DNA of 64,000 nucleotides, taken from contig OY769938.1 in NCBI GenBank assembly GCA_963669295.1, positions 4,464,001 through 4,528,000 of the forward strand, in the 5' to 3' direction. Position numbers and translations under genes: made by a program. The notes beneath the pieces are model-generated. The model was not told where the DNA came from. It did not search any database and saw nothing but the letters and a program-made list of their open reading frames with translations. This DNA is from G963669295 sp963669295. Its GTDB lineage: Bacteria; Bacteroidota; Bacteroidia; Flavobacteriales_D; CALLUQ01. This document shows positions 35,705 through 43,858 of the stretch, one piece after another; the stretch's first letter is position 1; each line of letters opens with the position of its first letter.

Positions 35705-36657
35705 AAGACGAAAGATGGGATGATATCATGCAGTCGGTAACGCGGCTGCTGAAGCACAAAGGCGCTGAGTTACCGACACATGGCGATCCGCTGAACCAAT
35801 TGCAACAAGCCTTGCAGGTATTGGAAGAAAAAGAAGCCACTGTACAAACAATTTTACCAAGCACCAACGAGCGTATCAATGCCATTTTAAATGCAATTAT
35901 TGCAATTGCTAACCTCGATTACTCTGCTGTGGCACCGGTAGAAGGCAGTGGAGACATTTTTGATGCACTGGCTGGAGGAATTAACATGTTGAGTGAGGAG
36001 TTGCAAGCTTCTACCGTATCGTTGCGCGAAAAAGAGGTGCTGTTGAAAGAGGTGCACCACAGGGTAAAAAACAATTTACAAGTAATATCGAGTCTTCTTA
36101 GTTTACAGGCTTCTACCATTAATGATCCGCTGGTGCTTGAGAAATTCATCGACAGCCAAAAACGAGTGAAGTCGATGGCATTGGTGCATGAAAAATTGTA
36201 CGAATCGGGCGACTTAAATACCATTGATTTTAAAGAATACATTGAATCGTTGGTGGAATCGTTGCATGCTTCATTTGATGTGCGCAGCTGCTCCATTGAG
36301 TTGGTATTGGCCATCAACATCAACAACCGTTTGTTTAACATCGATACAGCCATTCCTTGTGGCTTAATTATTAATGAGCTGCTGGCCAATTGTTTTAAAT
36401 ATGCATTTGAAGGGCGTACCAATGGCAAACTTCTGCTTTCCTTGCACCAGGAAGTGGAGGATCCTTATGATTATGTGTTGGTGGTAGAAGATGATGGAGT
36501 GGGAATGCCTGAACATGTTGACCCACACACTACTGAAACATTGGGGCTGCAATTGATTTACTCGTTGGCCGATCAGCTGGATGGGGTAGTGGAACTGCAT
36601 CGGCAACCTGGTACCAGGTTTACCATTAAGTTTCAATCGATTCGAAAAGGAGGGTAG
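35701..36657 (+). CDS. soluble sensor histidine kinase, HisKA_2 type
   Basis: A 318-residue kinase without membrane segments. Residues about 60-105 look like a free-standing HAMP-like segment (ANLDYSAVAPVEGSGDIFDA). The dimerisation/phospho-acceptor motif is EVHHRVKNNLQVISSLLSL near residue 118. The ATP-binding domain has N-box INELLANCFKYAF and G1 box EDDGVGMP. No response regulator is adjacent. It is coupled to the STAS-like gene and converges on TPR-like gene 2, with 1 base between stop codons. Confidence 0.9.
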   Translation: MKDERWDDIMQSVTRLLKHKGAELPTHGDPLNQLQQALQVLEEKEATVQTILPSTNERINAILNAIIAIANLDYSAVAPVEGSGDIFDALAGGINMLSEELQASTVSLREKEVLLKEVHHRVKNNLQVISSLLSLQASTINDPLVLEKFIDSQKRVKSMALVHEKLYESGDLNTIDFKEYIESLVESLHASFDVRSCSIELVLAININNRLFNIDTAIPCGLIINELLANCFKYAFEGRTNGKLLLSLHQEVEDPYDYVLVVEDDGVGMPEHVDPHTTETLGLQLIYSLADQLDGVVELHRQPGTRFTIKFQSIRKGG

Positions 36658-36658
36658 C

Positions 36659-38260
36659 TTACTTGCCTTTATTTACGGTTACTTCTACCGGCACCAATTC
36701 TTTTTCTTGTGGCAATTGTTGTGGTTTGGGCAGTGGCGGTGCTACAAAACAGTAAGGCTGTTTGTTGGCTTTAGCAGTAAACCACTGGTGAAATACAATC
36801 ATTTCGGGTGTTTTTACTTCCCAACGCAATTCTTTTTCGGTAGCGTTAAGTTGTTCAAACAGGGCGGGTTGTGCCTCCATGGTTTTCTTGAAGTCGAAGC
36901 TGTGCTTTTCGAGGTAGCTCAAGCATTTTTGAATGATGCCGTCGCGCTGGCGAATCATGTCGATGCTCTTAAAACGTTCAACGTATTTGCGCAACGATTC
37001 AATTTCCGAATCGGCTACATCAAATTTGTTGCGCTCTACCATGCACATGATCTTTAAAATACGAATGCCCACGTTCCATCCCTCTTTGTCTTCTTCAATG
37101 TCTTTCACATCCATCAATTGATGGTAACATTCTTTGTATTGCCCCTTTAAAAAGTAAAGGCATGCTTTAAAGTAATTGCGCTTGCTGTAGTGGAAAGGCA
37201 CTAATTCGGGGTCAGTTTGTGCAATAAGGTCATCTACAATAGTTTCAGCTTCATTCAATCTATTTAAGTAAAAATTAGCTTTAAACTCTGTTTCTTGATA
37301 TACTTTATAATTAAAATCATTAGTTATAGATGTGTTTTGTGCCAATTGAGCATGTTCAATGGCTTCCTCAAATTTATTGGCAAACAATTCACTATCAGCC
37401 AAATCGGAATAAGCAAACCCTAATCGCTTGGGCATGTATATGGCCTTACGATTTTTGATTAGATCAACTAGTTTTAACCCTGTTTCACAAGTATCTTCAT
37501 AGGCCTCTTGTATAAGGTAATATTCCATTTCTAAGAAGTATAAATAATACCCAACATTGGCCGAATCAGTATCTATAAAGGCTTCTTGTAGGTATGAAAT
37601 GGCTTCTGTTAATAAGGCTACCTTATCGCTATTTTGTCCTTTAAAATCTACATCCTCAATAAAGTGGCGATAATAATATTCCCTAGCTTTATAGAGAGCA
37701 GTTCTACATTTATTGCAAAATTCAAGATCAGGAATGTATTTATCAAACTCTTTTTTCCCAAGACGAATTCCCTTACTTGACCGATACCAGGAAAGAACCT
37801 CGTATAGCTCATCATACAACTCATATTCTTTGGCTTTGGCAATGGCTTTTTCATAAAGGGCAAAAGTGTCTTTTTCCAACCCTCGCCCCATAATGGTAAA
37901 AGCTTCTAAAAACTTCTTGTTAATGTCGAGTTTATTTCGATACCAATCGCTATAGGCATCCTTGCGTTGTATGTTGATGTCTAGTAACAGCGATTCCAAC
38001 AACTTGGCTTTGAGGCGCACTGCCAATCGCTCGAACGAGCGATCGTCCATTTCTTTGTTTACGTGTCGTTTGGCACGATCCTGGGTAATCTCCGGTTTAT
38101 CCAACAATAATTTAAACAGTTTCAACCCTTTGTTTTTGTTGCGCGTAACGTTCGAATCGAATGCTACTAAAAACTTCTTGGCTGTGCTCACTTCGCCTGT
38201 CGTCATTTGCAACACCAACTGTCGCAACGTCTCAAAATTGTTCAAATTCGCCGTTTCCAT
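36659..38260 (-). CDS. all-helical TPR-like protein, paralogue 2
   Basis: A 533-residue soluble protein, same architecture as the one at 32530-34098: an N-terminal helical domain ending RLKAKLLESLLLDINIQRKD, helical repeats (SANVGYYLYFLEMEYYLIQE; FKACLYFLKGQYKECYHQL), and the closing motif TPEMIVFHQWFTAKANKQPY, followed by a Pro/Glu-rich tail. Base composition drops in 37250-37900 relative to its flanks (more AT), so part may be less constrained. A 60-codon peptide gene diverges from it. A predicted promoter lies at 38325-38354. Confidence 0.83.
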   Translation of the reverse strand: METANLNNFETLRQLVLQMTTGEVSTAKKFLVAFDSNVTRNKNKGLKLFKLLLDKPEITQDRAKRHVNKEMDDRSFERLAVRLKAKLLESLLLDINIQRKDAYSDWYRNKLDINKKFLEAFTIMGRGLEKDTFALYEKAIAKAKEYELYDELYEVLSWYRSSKGIRLGKKEFDKYIPDLEFCNKCRTALYKAREYYYRHFIEDVDFKGQNSDKVALLTEAISYLQEAFIDTDSANVGYYLYFLEMEYYLIQEAYEDTCETGLKLVDLIKNRKAIYMPKRLGFAYSDLADSELFANKFEEAIEHAQLAQNTSITNDFNYKVYQETEFKANFYLNRLNEAETIVDDLIAQTDPELVPFHYSKRNYFKACLYFLKGQYKECYHQLMDVKDIEEDKEGWNVGIRILKIMCMVERNKFDVADSEIESLRKYVERFKSIDMIRQRDGIIQKCLSYLEKHSFDFKKTMEAQPALFEQLNATEKELRWEVKTPEMIVFHQWFTAKANKQPYCFVAPPLPKPQQLPQEKELVPVEVTVNKGK

Positions 38261-38291
38261 GCCCTAAAAAATCGTTAGTTATAGCGGGTTC

Positions 38292-38308
38292 TACGTAATT
38301 TTACTTAG
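38292..38308 (+). promoter_or_regulatory. TACGTAATTTTAC motif in the leader of TPR-like gene 2
   Basis: tacgtaattttacttag matches the reverse complement of 34455-34471 in 16 of 17 bases. It falls about 10-26 bases after the predicted transcription start of the TPR-like gene, a position where a bound protein would block transcription. Confidence 0.35.
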
Positions 38309-38324
38309 ACCTAATTGTCTCATC

Positions 38325-38354
38325 TAAAGTTAGCAAAAAAATCCGTTTACCAAA
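38325..38354 (-). promoter_or_regulatory. probable promoter for TPR-like gene 2
   Basis: On the - strand TTTG (38351-38354) is followed after 18 bases by TAACTTTA (38325-38332), close to TTG / TAnnTTTG. The start codon is about 58 bases beyond the predicted transcription start. Confidence 0.45.
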
Positions 38355-38387
38355 GCATTTATACGGGTTTGCGCTTAAATTTTTGCA

Positions 38388-38423
38388 TTTAGCTGTCCCA
38401 AAACACCCTCATTTGTCCATAGA
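38388..38423 (+). promoter_or_regulatory. bipartite TTGTCC-type element upstream of peptide gene 2
   Basis: TTTAGCTGTCCC, 11 bases, then ATTTGTCCATA. The TGTCC pair starts at 38394 and 38414, again 20 bp apart as in the element before the TIR gene (5388-5423). It points toward peptide gene 2, 125 bases from its start, and is also upstream of the divergent TPR-like gene. Confidence 0.55.
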
Positions 38424-38547
38424 AACTGCGGCCACTCTTCGCAGATTGCAACCATCAAACGTTTGTGGTTGGAACTGTTTTTAACCCCCGTGGAAACAGG
38501 ATACGTACCGACCGATAAACATGGGGTTATTTTAATACCTACTCGCT

Positions 38548-38730
38548 ATGATTCAATCATTTATTATTTTCATGATGACCGTATTGGGCATCGGATTCAC
38601 AAACCCTACCATCGAAAGACCTACTAACGCAGCTGATGAGCAAGTTGTTCAAACAACCGACACTGAGCGCACGAACGACTATGCCAAAGACGATGGCAAC
38701 GGTCATGATCAATCTGGTGGTGGCAAATAG
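38548..38730 (+). CDS. small exported peptide gene 2 (60 residues)
   Basis: A 60-codon gene. The first 18 residues are hydrophobic (MIQSFIIFMMTVLGIGF) and signal-like. The remainder is polar and acidic and ends in DDGNGHDQSGGGK. Like peptide 1 it begins Met-Ile, has an HDQ tripeptide and a DDG/Gly-rich end, and has a dedicated terminator. It diverges from TPR-like gene 2. A peptide signal precursor is inferred. Confidence 0.62.
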   Translation: MIQSFIIFMMTVLGIGFTNPTIERPTNAADEQVVQTTDTERTNDYAKDDGNGHDQSGGGK

Positions 38731-38773
38731 CCAACTTAGCTAAGACGCCTAACTAACAAACCATACTCTATAG

Positions 38774-38815
38774 CACCCCGTCCTTATTTTGCAATCAAGG
38801 GTGGGGTGTTTTTTT
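38774..38815 (+). terminator. intrinsic terminator after peptide gene 2
   Basis: CACCCC-gt-CCTT pairs with AAGG-gt-GGGGTG (38774-38785 / 38797-38808), followed by seven T, 43 bases after the stop codon. It makes the peptide gene a monocistronic unit. Confidence 0.85.
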
Positions 38816-38841
38816 GTTGCAATTCATCAACTACTCATATA

Positions 38842-38894
38842 AAAATGGGGCCTCTTTTCGGAGCGCCCCGTTTGTGGTGAATAGAATGTTCACC
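38842..38894 (-). terminator. terminator for the leftward T9SS cargo gene
   Basis: On the - strand GGGGC-g-CTC, loop CGAAAA, GAG-GCCCC is followed by ATTTTTATAT. A 7-bp repeat TGGTGAA/TTCACCA (38875-38895) lies just before it. The remainder of the 346-base gap 38731-39076 shows no gene or other signal that I can recognise. Confidence 0.65.
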
Positions 38895-39076
38895 AAAAGC
38901 AATCAGAGATGATTAAGCCATAATATCCAGTACGACATCGCTCCATGACCCTTGTTTGGTGCCTATCGTTGCCACATGGAAACGCTCGGTTATTAGAACT
39001 AAGAAGGCACTTCTTTGAAAGTAATGGAGGGCCTACCCAATTTGAGGGGAGGAGGGGTCGAATGGTATGTGTGAGG

Positions 39077-41773
39077 TTATTTTACAATGACCAGCCGTTT
39101 TGTGGCGTAGCCATTTTCGTTCAACAACCGCACGGTGTAAGTGCCTTCATGCAATTGTTGTAGCGAGAGTTGTGCAACAGTATGGTCGGTATGGAGGGCC
39201 TGAGTATGCACCAGCCTGCCCAATACATTGTACACCTCTACGCGCTGTATAGCCCCTTGCCATCGCAGTGTTACCAGGCCGGTGGTAGGGTTGGGGTATA
39301 GTTGTACAGCGGTTGCTTTAAACTGCACTGATTTGATGGCGGTGTATTCATAATTGCCATCCTGGTCAACTTGTTTTAATCGGTAATATGAAGTACCGGT
39401 TAAAGGAGCATCATCAATGAGTGTATAATGCGTGGTGAATGTAGTGTTTCCAGCTCCATCAACAGTACCAATGGAGGTAAAGTGTTGCCCATCGGCCGAA
39501 CGCTCTACCACAAAATAATCGCTATTAATTTCGGTGGCGGTGCTCCAGCGCAGCTGTACTACATCACCTTCAAGCATGGCATCAAAAGCAATGAACTCCA
39601 CAGGCAAGGCCAACCCACACGCATCGGTTGAGGTGAGGTCGGGAGCAGTAAATACTTCGGCAGCGGATGTTACGCCACCGCCCATTTCAATGCCCGATTT
39701 GTTGAGTTGATAAAACGTAGGAATAAATTCGTTGCCGTATTCAAACGAAAAGTAATACCGGTAATCGTTGGTAGGTTCGGCAATGCTTCCGCCTGCCAAA
39801 TCGCAACTGATGTATTGCACACTGTAGTATTTCCATCCCGGACCGGTATAGCTGTTGTCGATCGATAGGGTGGCACTTTGCCACCCCATAGAAGGGGCAT
39901 AGAAATGTACTTTGGGAAAGGCAAAGTTGATTTCCTGCTCTGAAATTACGCTGAACACCACACGTTCGCTTTCATTTACACCAAATACCTGATCGACCAC
40001 ATCCCCATCATCGGCCTCGCTGGCCCAAAGTGGAGGGATGTTGATGGAGTTGTCTAATTCCAATTCTACACCGCGTTCAGAATCGTCTAACGTGGTAGCG
40101 CCAGGGTCTTGCCCGTATGAGGTAGCAGCGGCTTCATTCCAAAAAGAAATACCGCAAGGAATGTGGGTAGAGTACCCGTCGGCATCGGCCCTGAAGGTAA
40201 AATCATCTACCCATGCAAAAGGGCTGCCCGAAAAACCACCTTCAAACAGTACCCTGAATTTAAAGTCGGAGTGAAAGTAAGCAGCATTTACGTTGGGCGA
40301 TGCGGTGTAGTAGTAATTGCCAGGGCTTGTACTGCTTTTATAAGCGGTAAAGCAAAAGTAGTTGAAGGGCAGTGCTGCTGTAATTTGGTCTTCCGGGGCT
40401 GTAGCCGACCCATAGATATTGCGTACAGTAATCCACGACGATCCATCCCAAATTTGCAGTTTTAGCCGGTCGCTGATGCTCCAGGTGTCGCCACCACCGG
40501 TACCCGACGACGATGACTTGGCATAAAAACTAATCTTTACACTTTCCATGCTGGAAAGGTCGATGGTAGGCGATTCGATATATTCGTTGCGGTCGAGCTG
40601 TACATAGTATACGTTCGACATGTTATCGGGAAAGGCTTCGGTTTCGTTGCTGTTGCCATTCCATCCTGCTGCAGGCACCAGTGTTAATGCACCGGTATTG
40701 GTCCAGGTGCCACAGCCGCTGCAATCTTCGTCACCATCGTTGCCGGTATAGTCCAGGGTTAAATCGTTGTCGTTAAAGTTATCGGCCCACTTGGTGTCTA
40801 CAGTGCTGCCACCACCACCACATACTTGCACATCGTCGATGTAAAAGGTAGCTGAAGAGGTGTTGGCTCGAAACCGAATGTAGATGGTTTGTCCTGAGTA
40901 GGCATCGAGGTTAATGGATTGGGGCGTACATACACCACTGGTATTGGTAAGGGTAGTGCTGTTGGCCAGCGTAGTACCACAGGTAGCACCAGTACGAATT
41001 TCTACAGCCGGAAAGCTGAATCCGTAGTTGAACGAGTAGTTGAAGTCTAGCGTGTAACCTGTAGCAGGGATGACCAATGCCAATGATGTAATGTAGTTGC
41101 CAAATCCGCTGAGTGAATAGCTGTAGTCGCCTGCACCAGAACATGGCCCGGTAGAGGTGTTGAACGAACTGCCTCCGTTTCGACATGCTGTAGGCCAGTC
41201 GGTAGTGCTAATGCTGGCAAAGGCTGTTCCAAAATCATCGCTGAGCAGGCAGCTACCACCGCCTCCACCACCAGCATCTACGGTCACATTGTCCCAATAA
41301 GTGGTGGCTGATGAGGTGTTGGATATCAGCCGTATATAAATGGTTTGCCCCGAATAAGCGTCGAGGTTAATGGTTTGAGGAGTGCATGTACCTGAAGTGT
41401 TGGTAAGGGTGGTCGTGTTTACCAATGTGGTGCCGCAAGTAGCACCGGTTCTAATTTGTACAGTTGGAAAACTGAAACCATAGTTGAAGGAGTAATCGAA
41501 TGTAAGCTCATACCCCGTACTGGGAATGGTAATGGCTGAGGTAGTGATGTAGTTGCTAAACCCACTGAGGGCGTAACTGTAATCGCCTGCTCCAGAACAG
41601 GAACCGGTAGAGGTGTTGAACGAGCTACCCCCACTTCTACATGCAGTAGGCCAATTGGTGGTACTGATGCTACCAAAAGCTGTCCCAAAATCGTCTTGAA
41701 ACAATTGAGCATAACTGTTCGAATGAGAGAGCAGTGTCAGTAAGGTGATGATGATAAGCAGCGAACGCATCAC
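39077..41773 (-). CDS. T9SS-exported protein with duplicated N-terminal domain
   Basis: An 898-residue protein with a signal peptide (1-22). Residues 27-178 and 179-325 are two copies of one jelly-roll-like domain (DDFGTAF ... NWPTACRSGGSSFNTS ... LDAYSGQTIYIR), joined by a Gly run. Residues about 330-540 form a further carbohydrate-binding-like or MAM-like domain (CSGCGTWTN, NEYIESPTIDLSSM). Residues about 705-800 are a fibronectin-like module (LRWSTATEINSDYFVVERS) and the last 80 (LYPNPTTGLVTLRW ... KRLVIVK) are a T9SS type A sorting tail. Ligand unknown. Confidence 0.9.
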   Translation of the reverse strand: MMRSLLIIITLLTLLSHSNSYAQLFQDDFGTAFGSISTTNWPTACRSGGSSFNTSTGSCSGAGDYSYALSGFSNYITTSAITIPSTGYELTFDYSFNYGFSFPTVQIRTGATCGTTLVNTTTLTNTSGTCTPQTINLDAYSGQTIYIRLISNTSSATTYWDNVTVDAGGGGGGSCLLSDDFGTAFASISTTDWPTACRNGGSSFNTSTGPCSGAGDYSYSLSGFGNYITSLALVIPATGYTLDFNYSFNYGFSFPAVEIRTGATCGTTLANSTTLTNTSGVCTPQSINLDAYSGQTIYIRFRANTSSATFYIDDVQVCGGGGSTVDTKWADNFNDNDLTLDYTGNDGDEDCSGCGTWTNTGALTLVPAAGWNGNSNETEAFPDNMSNVYYVQLDRNEYIESPTIDLSSMESVKISFYAKSSSSGTGGGDTWSISDRLKLQIWDGSSWITVRNIYGSATAPEDQITAALPFNYFCFTAYKSSTSPGNYYYTASPNVNAAYFHSDFKFRVLFEGGFSGSPFAWVDDFTFRADADGYSTHIPCGISFWNEAAATSYGQDPGATTLDDSERGVELELDNSINIPPLWASEADDGDVVDQVFGVNESERVVFSVISEQEINFAFPKVHFYAPSMGWQSATLSIDNSYTGPGWKYYSVQYISCDLAGGSIAEPTNDYRYYFSFEYGNEFIPTFYQLNKSGIEMGGGVTSAAEVFTAPDLTSTDACGLALPVEFIAFDAMLEGDVVQLRWSTATEINSDYFVVERSADGQHFTSIGTVDGAGNTTFTTHYTLIDDAPLTGTSYYRLKQVDQDGNYEYTAIKSVQFKATAVQLYPNPTTGLVTLRWQGAIQRVEVYNVLGRLVHTQALHTDHTVAQLSLQQLHEGTYTVRLLNENGYATKRLVIVK
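40804..41239 (-). repeat. intragenic repeat, copy 2
   Basis: Second copy of the unit, offset by 456 bp, ending near the Cys-Gly run before the next domain. The last residues (QVCGGGG against VDAGGGG) mark the end of similarity. Confidence 0.78.
41240..41695 (-). repeat. intragenic repeat, copy 1
   Basis: A 456-bp (152-codon) unit coding for the first jelly-roll-like domain; it repeats in tandem at 40804-41239 with high nucleotide similarity and no frame change. Confidence 0.8.
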
Positions 41774-41834
41774 TGATCAAAGGTACAATTTAATTGGTAA
41801 GGGGATAAAGGCAACAACAAGGTTTTATTAACAG

Positions 41835-43832
41835 CTATTGTCCTTCAAATACTTTTTTAAGTTCGTGGAGGTGCGTACCGCTTTTTAGGTTTTCCCAAAC
41901 ATAGGTAATGGCATCATCATCAGGCCACAGCCGTAGGTAGGCATCGCAATGCTGTTGAGCTTTGTCGTACAATTCGGCCTCTAAAGCGCAATGAATGGCA
42001 ATGCGCAGGGCACTACGCTCGTTGGGATAACCAACAGCTGCCAATTGTTCGGCATAACGGTGGGCTTCAGTAAAGTTACGGAGCAAAAAAAGCGTTTCTA
42101 CCATGCCCACCAGGTTGGCATTTAACCCAGGAGAGTATTGATAGGCCTCCTGGTGATAATGTAAGGCTTGTTGGTAGTCTTTGGCTTCCGTACGGTATTG
42201 TTTGGCCACTTGCCAGTTGAGGTGGGCATATTCCACATCATTGCCTGTTACTGCAAAGGGGGATAGTTGTTGCAATGCATTTATCCGACGCATTAGCTTA
42301 AAGCTTTCATCATGAGGCATCATATCAATGCCAAAGTTGATGTTGCCTGCCGAGCGTATCCAATAGGTTTTAAAGGTGTGTATGCCTACTTGCTCTAACC
42401 GATAGGAGAGGGGTTCACGTTGTGTATTCACTACAAACACCGAAACGCTGAGCAACGATAAGGCCAGTGCGCCACCAACAATGTTTTTGGCAAAACTGGT
42501 AGCCGCTAATGAGGCGGCTAAAGCAGCTGTAAAAAAGAGCAGTAGGGGAGCTGGCAACGAAAATAGATCCCAATCCATGGGCATACTCAGCAGTGGGTTC
42601 ACCATAAAGAAGAAGGCTGCATACAAGATAAAAGTAATGCCTACAATGCCAATTTCCGGTCGATTCCAGTCAATGCTTTTGCGGTAAAAGAGGACTGCTG
42701 TTAACAATACAAACAACCCTGCCGATGACCACAACAACATCATATTCCCATAATCAAACAGGTGATTCCAGCTCAATAGGTTGTATCGATCCAGTGGTGC
42801 TTCGGGCGAAAATAAAGGCAGGAATAGGCGTTCGTATACACTAATATCGGGGTTTAAGAATCGGGGATCGTTGTGGTCTTTGAGCACAAAGAAATACGCA
42901 CACAAACCAATGGCAAACAAGGGCAATAAAAGCCACCAGCGTATTTTTTTCCACCCTAACCAGGCGATCCAACGCTGGTTATTCCTCACCATATAATGCG
43001 TAAAAGAGAGCAGGAGGGAGGGGATGAGCAACACTGCCGCTGAATGAAATTTCATGGACAGGAAAAGCAAGGGAATTAATGCCCATAAATAGCTTTTGCG
43101 TTGTGTTTTAAAGTAAAGAAGCAAGCACATAAGGTAAGCACTTACTACGGGAATGGAAGGGGCATAAATTTCTATGTGCCCATAAAAGAGAAGCAAAAAA
43201 GGTGCGCTAAGCCCGATCACATAAAAAACAAAGCGCAGCAAGCGTTGGGTAAAGTAAATACCAACAAACCAGCCCCATAAAAAAACATACAGTGCTCCAC
43301 AAAGGGCATCAATAAGGCTGAAGGTGTTCGCATAATCATTCGGGCCATCGGCCATTAACTGCACAGCACTCAACACAGTACGTTCTCCATTTTTTGGATG
43401 CAGTACATTGAGGCTAACAATGTTGCTCGTGTTTTGAGCATCGCTCAACTGGTCGGTTTGCAAGGCTTGTTCGAACATTAAAGCATCGCCATATACATCT
43501 TCCCAAATGGGATGGTAGTAAAACAATACACCCATCATTACCGCAGCAAATACAGGAAGCAATACGCGGGTTTTTTTATGGGTAGACTGTTCCTGAAGTT
43601 GGAGCGGCTTAAAATGAAAATACAATAGCAGACCAAGGGCTGCAATGGGCAGCCCGAACTTTAATGGTGGTGATAAGAAGGCTAAAAAGTGGGTGCCCCA
43701 CCACGATTCGGGAAAAACCGTGCCTAAGCCATAGAAAGCCATTATTATTGCTGCTACAACAAGTACAGCAATAGAATTTCGGTGTGGTTGATTAGACACG
43801 AGGTAAAGATAGTGAAAGTCGCCTTGAGGCAA
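41835..43832 (-). CDS. polytopic membrane protein with C-terminal TPR-like tail
   Basis: A 665-residue protein. Residues about 20-480 contain some 11-13 hydrophobic helices, with an acidic loop after the third (WEDVYGDALMFEQAL) as in GT-C glycosyltransferases of the PMT/ArnT kind; GHIEIYAPS is another notable loop. Residues about 525-660 are TPR-like (NLVGMVETLFLLRNFTEAHRY). GT-C activity is a possibility only. The next gene in the same direction starts 26 bases upstream of none; the transglycosylase gene ends 27 bases beyond its start, so they may be coexpressed. Confidence 0.72.
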   Translation of the reverse strand: MPQGDFHYLYLVSNQPHRNSIAVLVVAAIIMAFYGLGTVFPESWWGTHFLAFLSPPLKFGLPIAALGLLLYFHFKPLQLQEQSTHKKTRVLLPVFAAVMMGVLFYYHPIWEDVYGDALMFEQALQTDQLSDAQNTSNIVSLNVLHPKNGERTVLSAVQLMADGPNDYANTFSLIDALCGALYVFLWGWFVGIYFTQRLLRFVFYVIGLSAPFLLLFYGHIEIYAPSIPVVSAYLMCLLLYFKTQRKSYLWALIPLLFLSMKFHSAAVLLIPSLLLSFTHYMVRNNQRWIAWLGWKKIRWWLLLPLFAIGLCAYFFVLKDHNDPRFLNPDISVYERLFLPLFSPEAPLDRYNLLSWNHLFDYGNMMLLWSSAGLFVLLTAVLFYRKSIDWNRPEIGIVGITFILYAAFFFMVNPLLSMPMDWDLFSLPAPLLLFFTAALAASLAATSFAKNIVGGALALSLLSVSVFVVNTQREPLSYRLEQVGIHTFKTYWIRSAGNINFGIDMMPHDESFKLMRRINALQQLSPFAVTGNDVEYAHLNWQVAKQYRTEAKDYQQALHYHQEAYQYSPGLNANLVGMVETLFLLRNFTEAHRYAEQLAAVGYPNERSALRIAIHCALEAELYDKAQQHCDAYLRLWPDDDAITYVWENLKSGTHLHELKKVFEGQ

Positions 43833-43858
43833 AGTGTACTACCCGCATGCGAGAAACC

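Noticed and set aside
38945..39163. A 72-codon + strand frame near the end of the T9SS cargo gene
   Set aside because: It overlaps the conserved sorting tail on the other strand and has no protein-like character.
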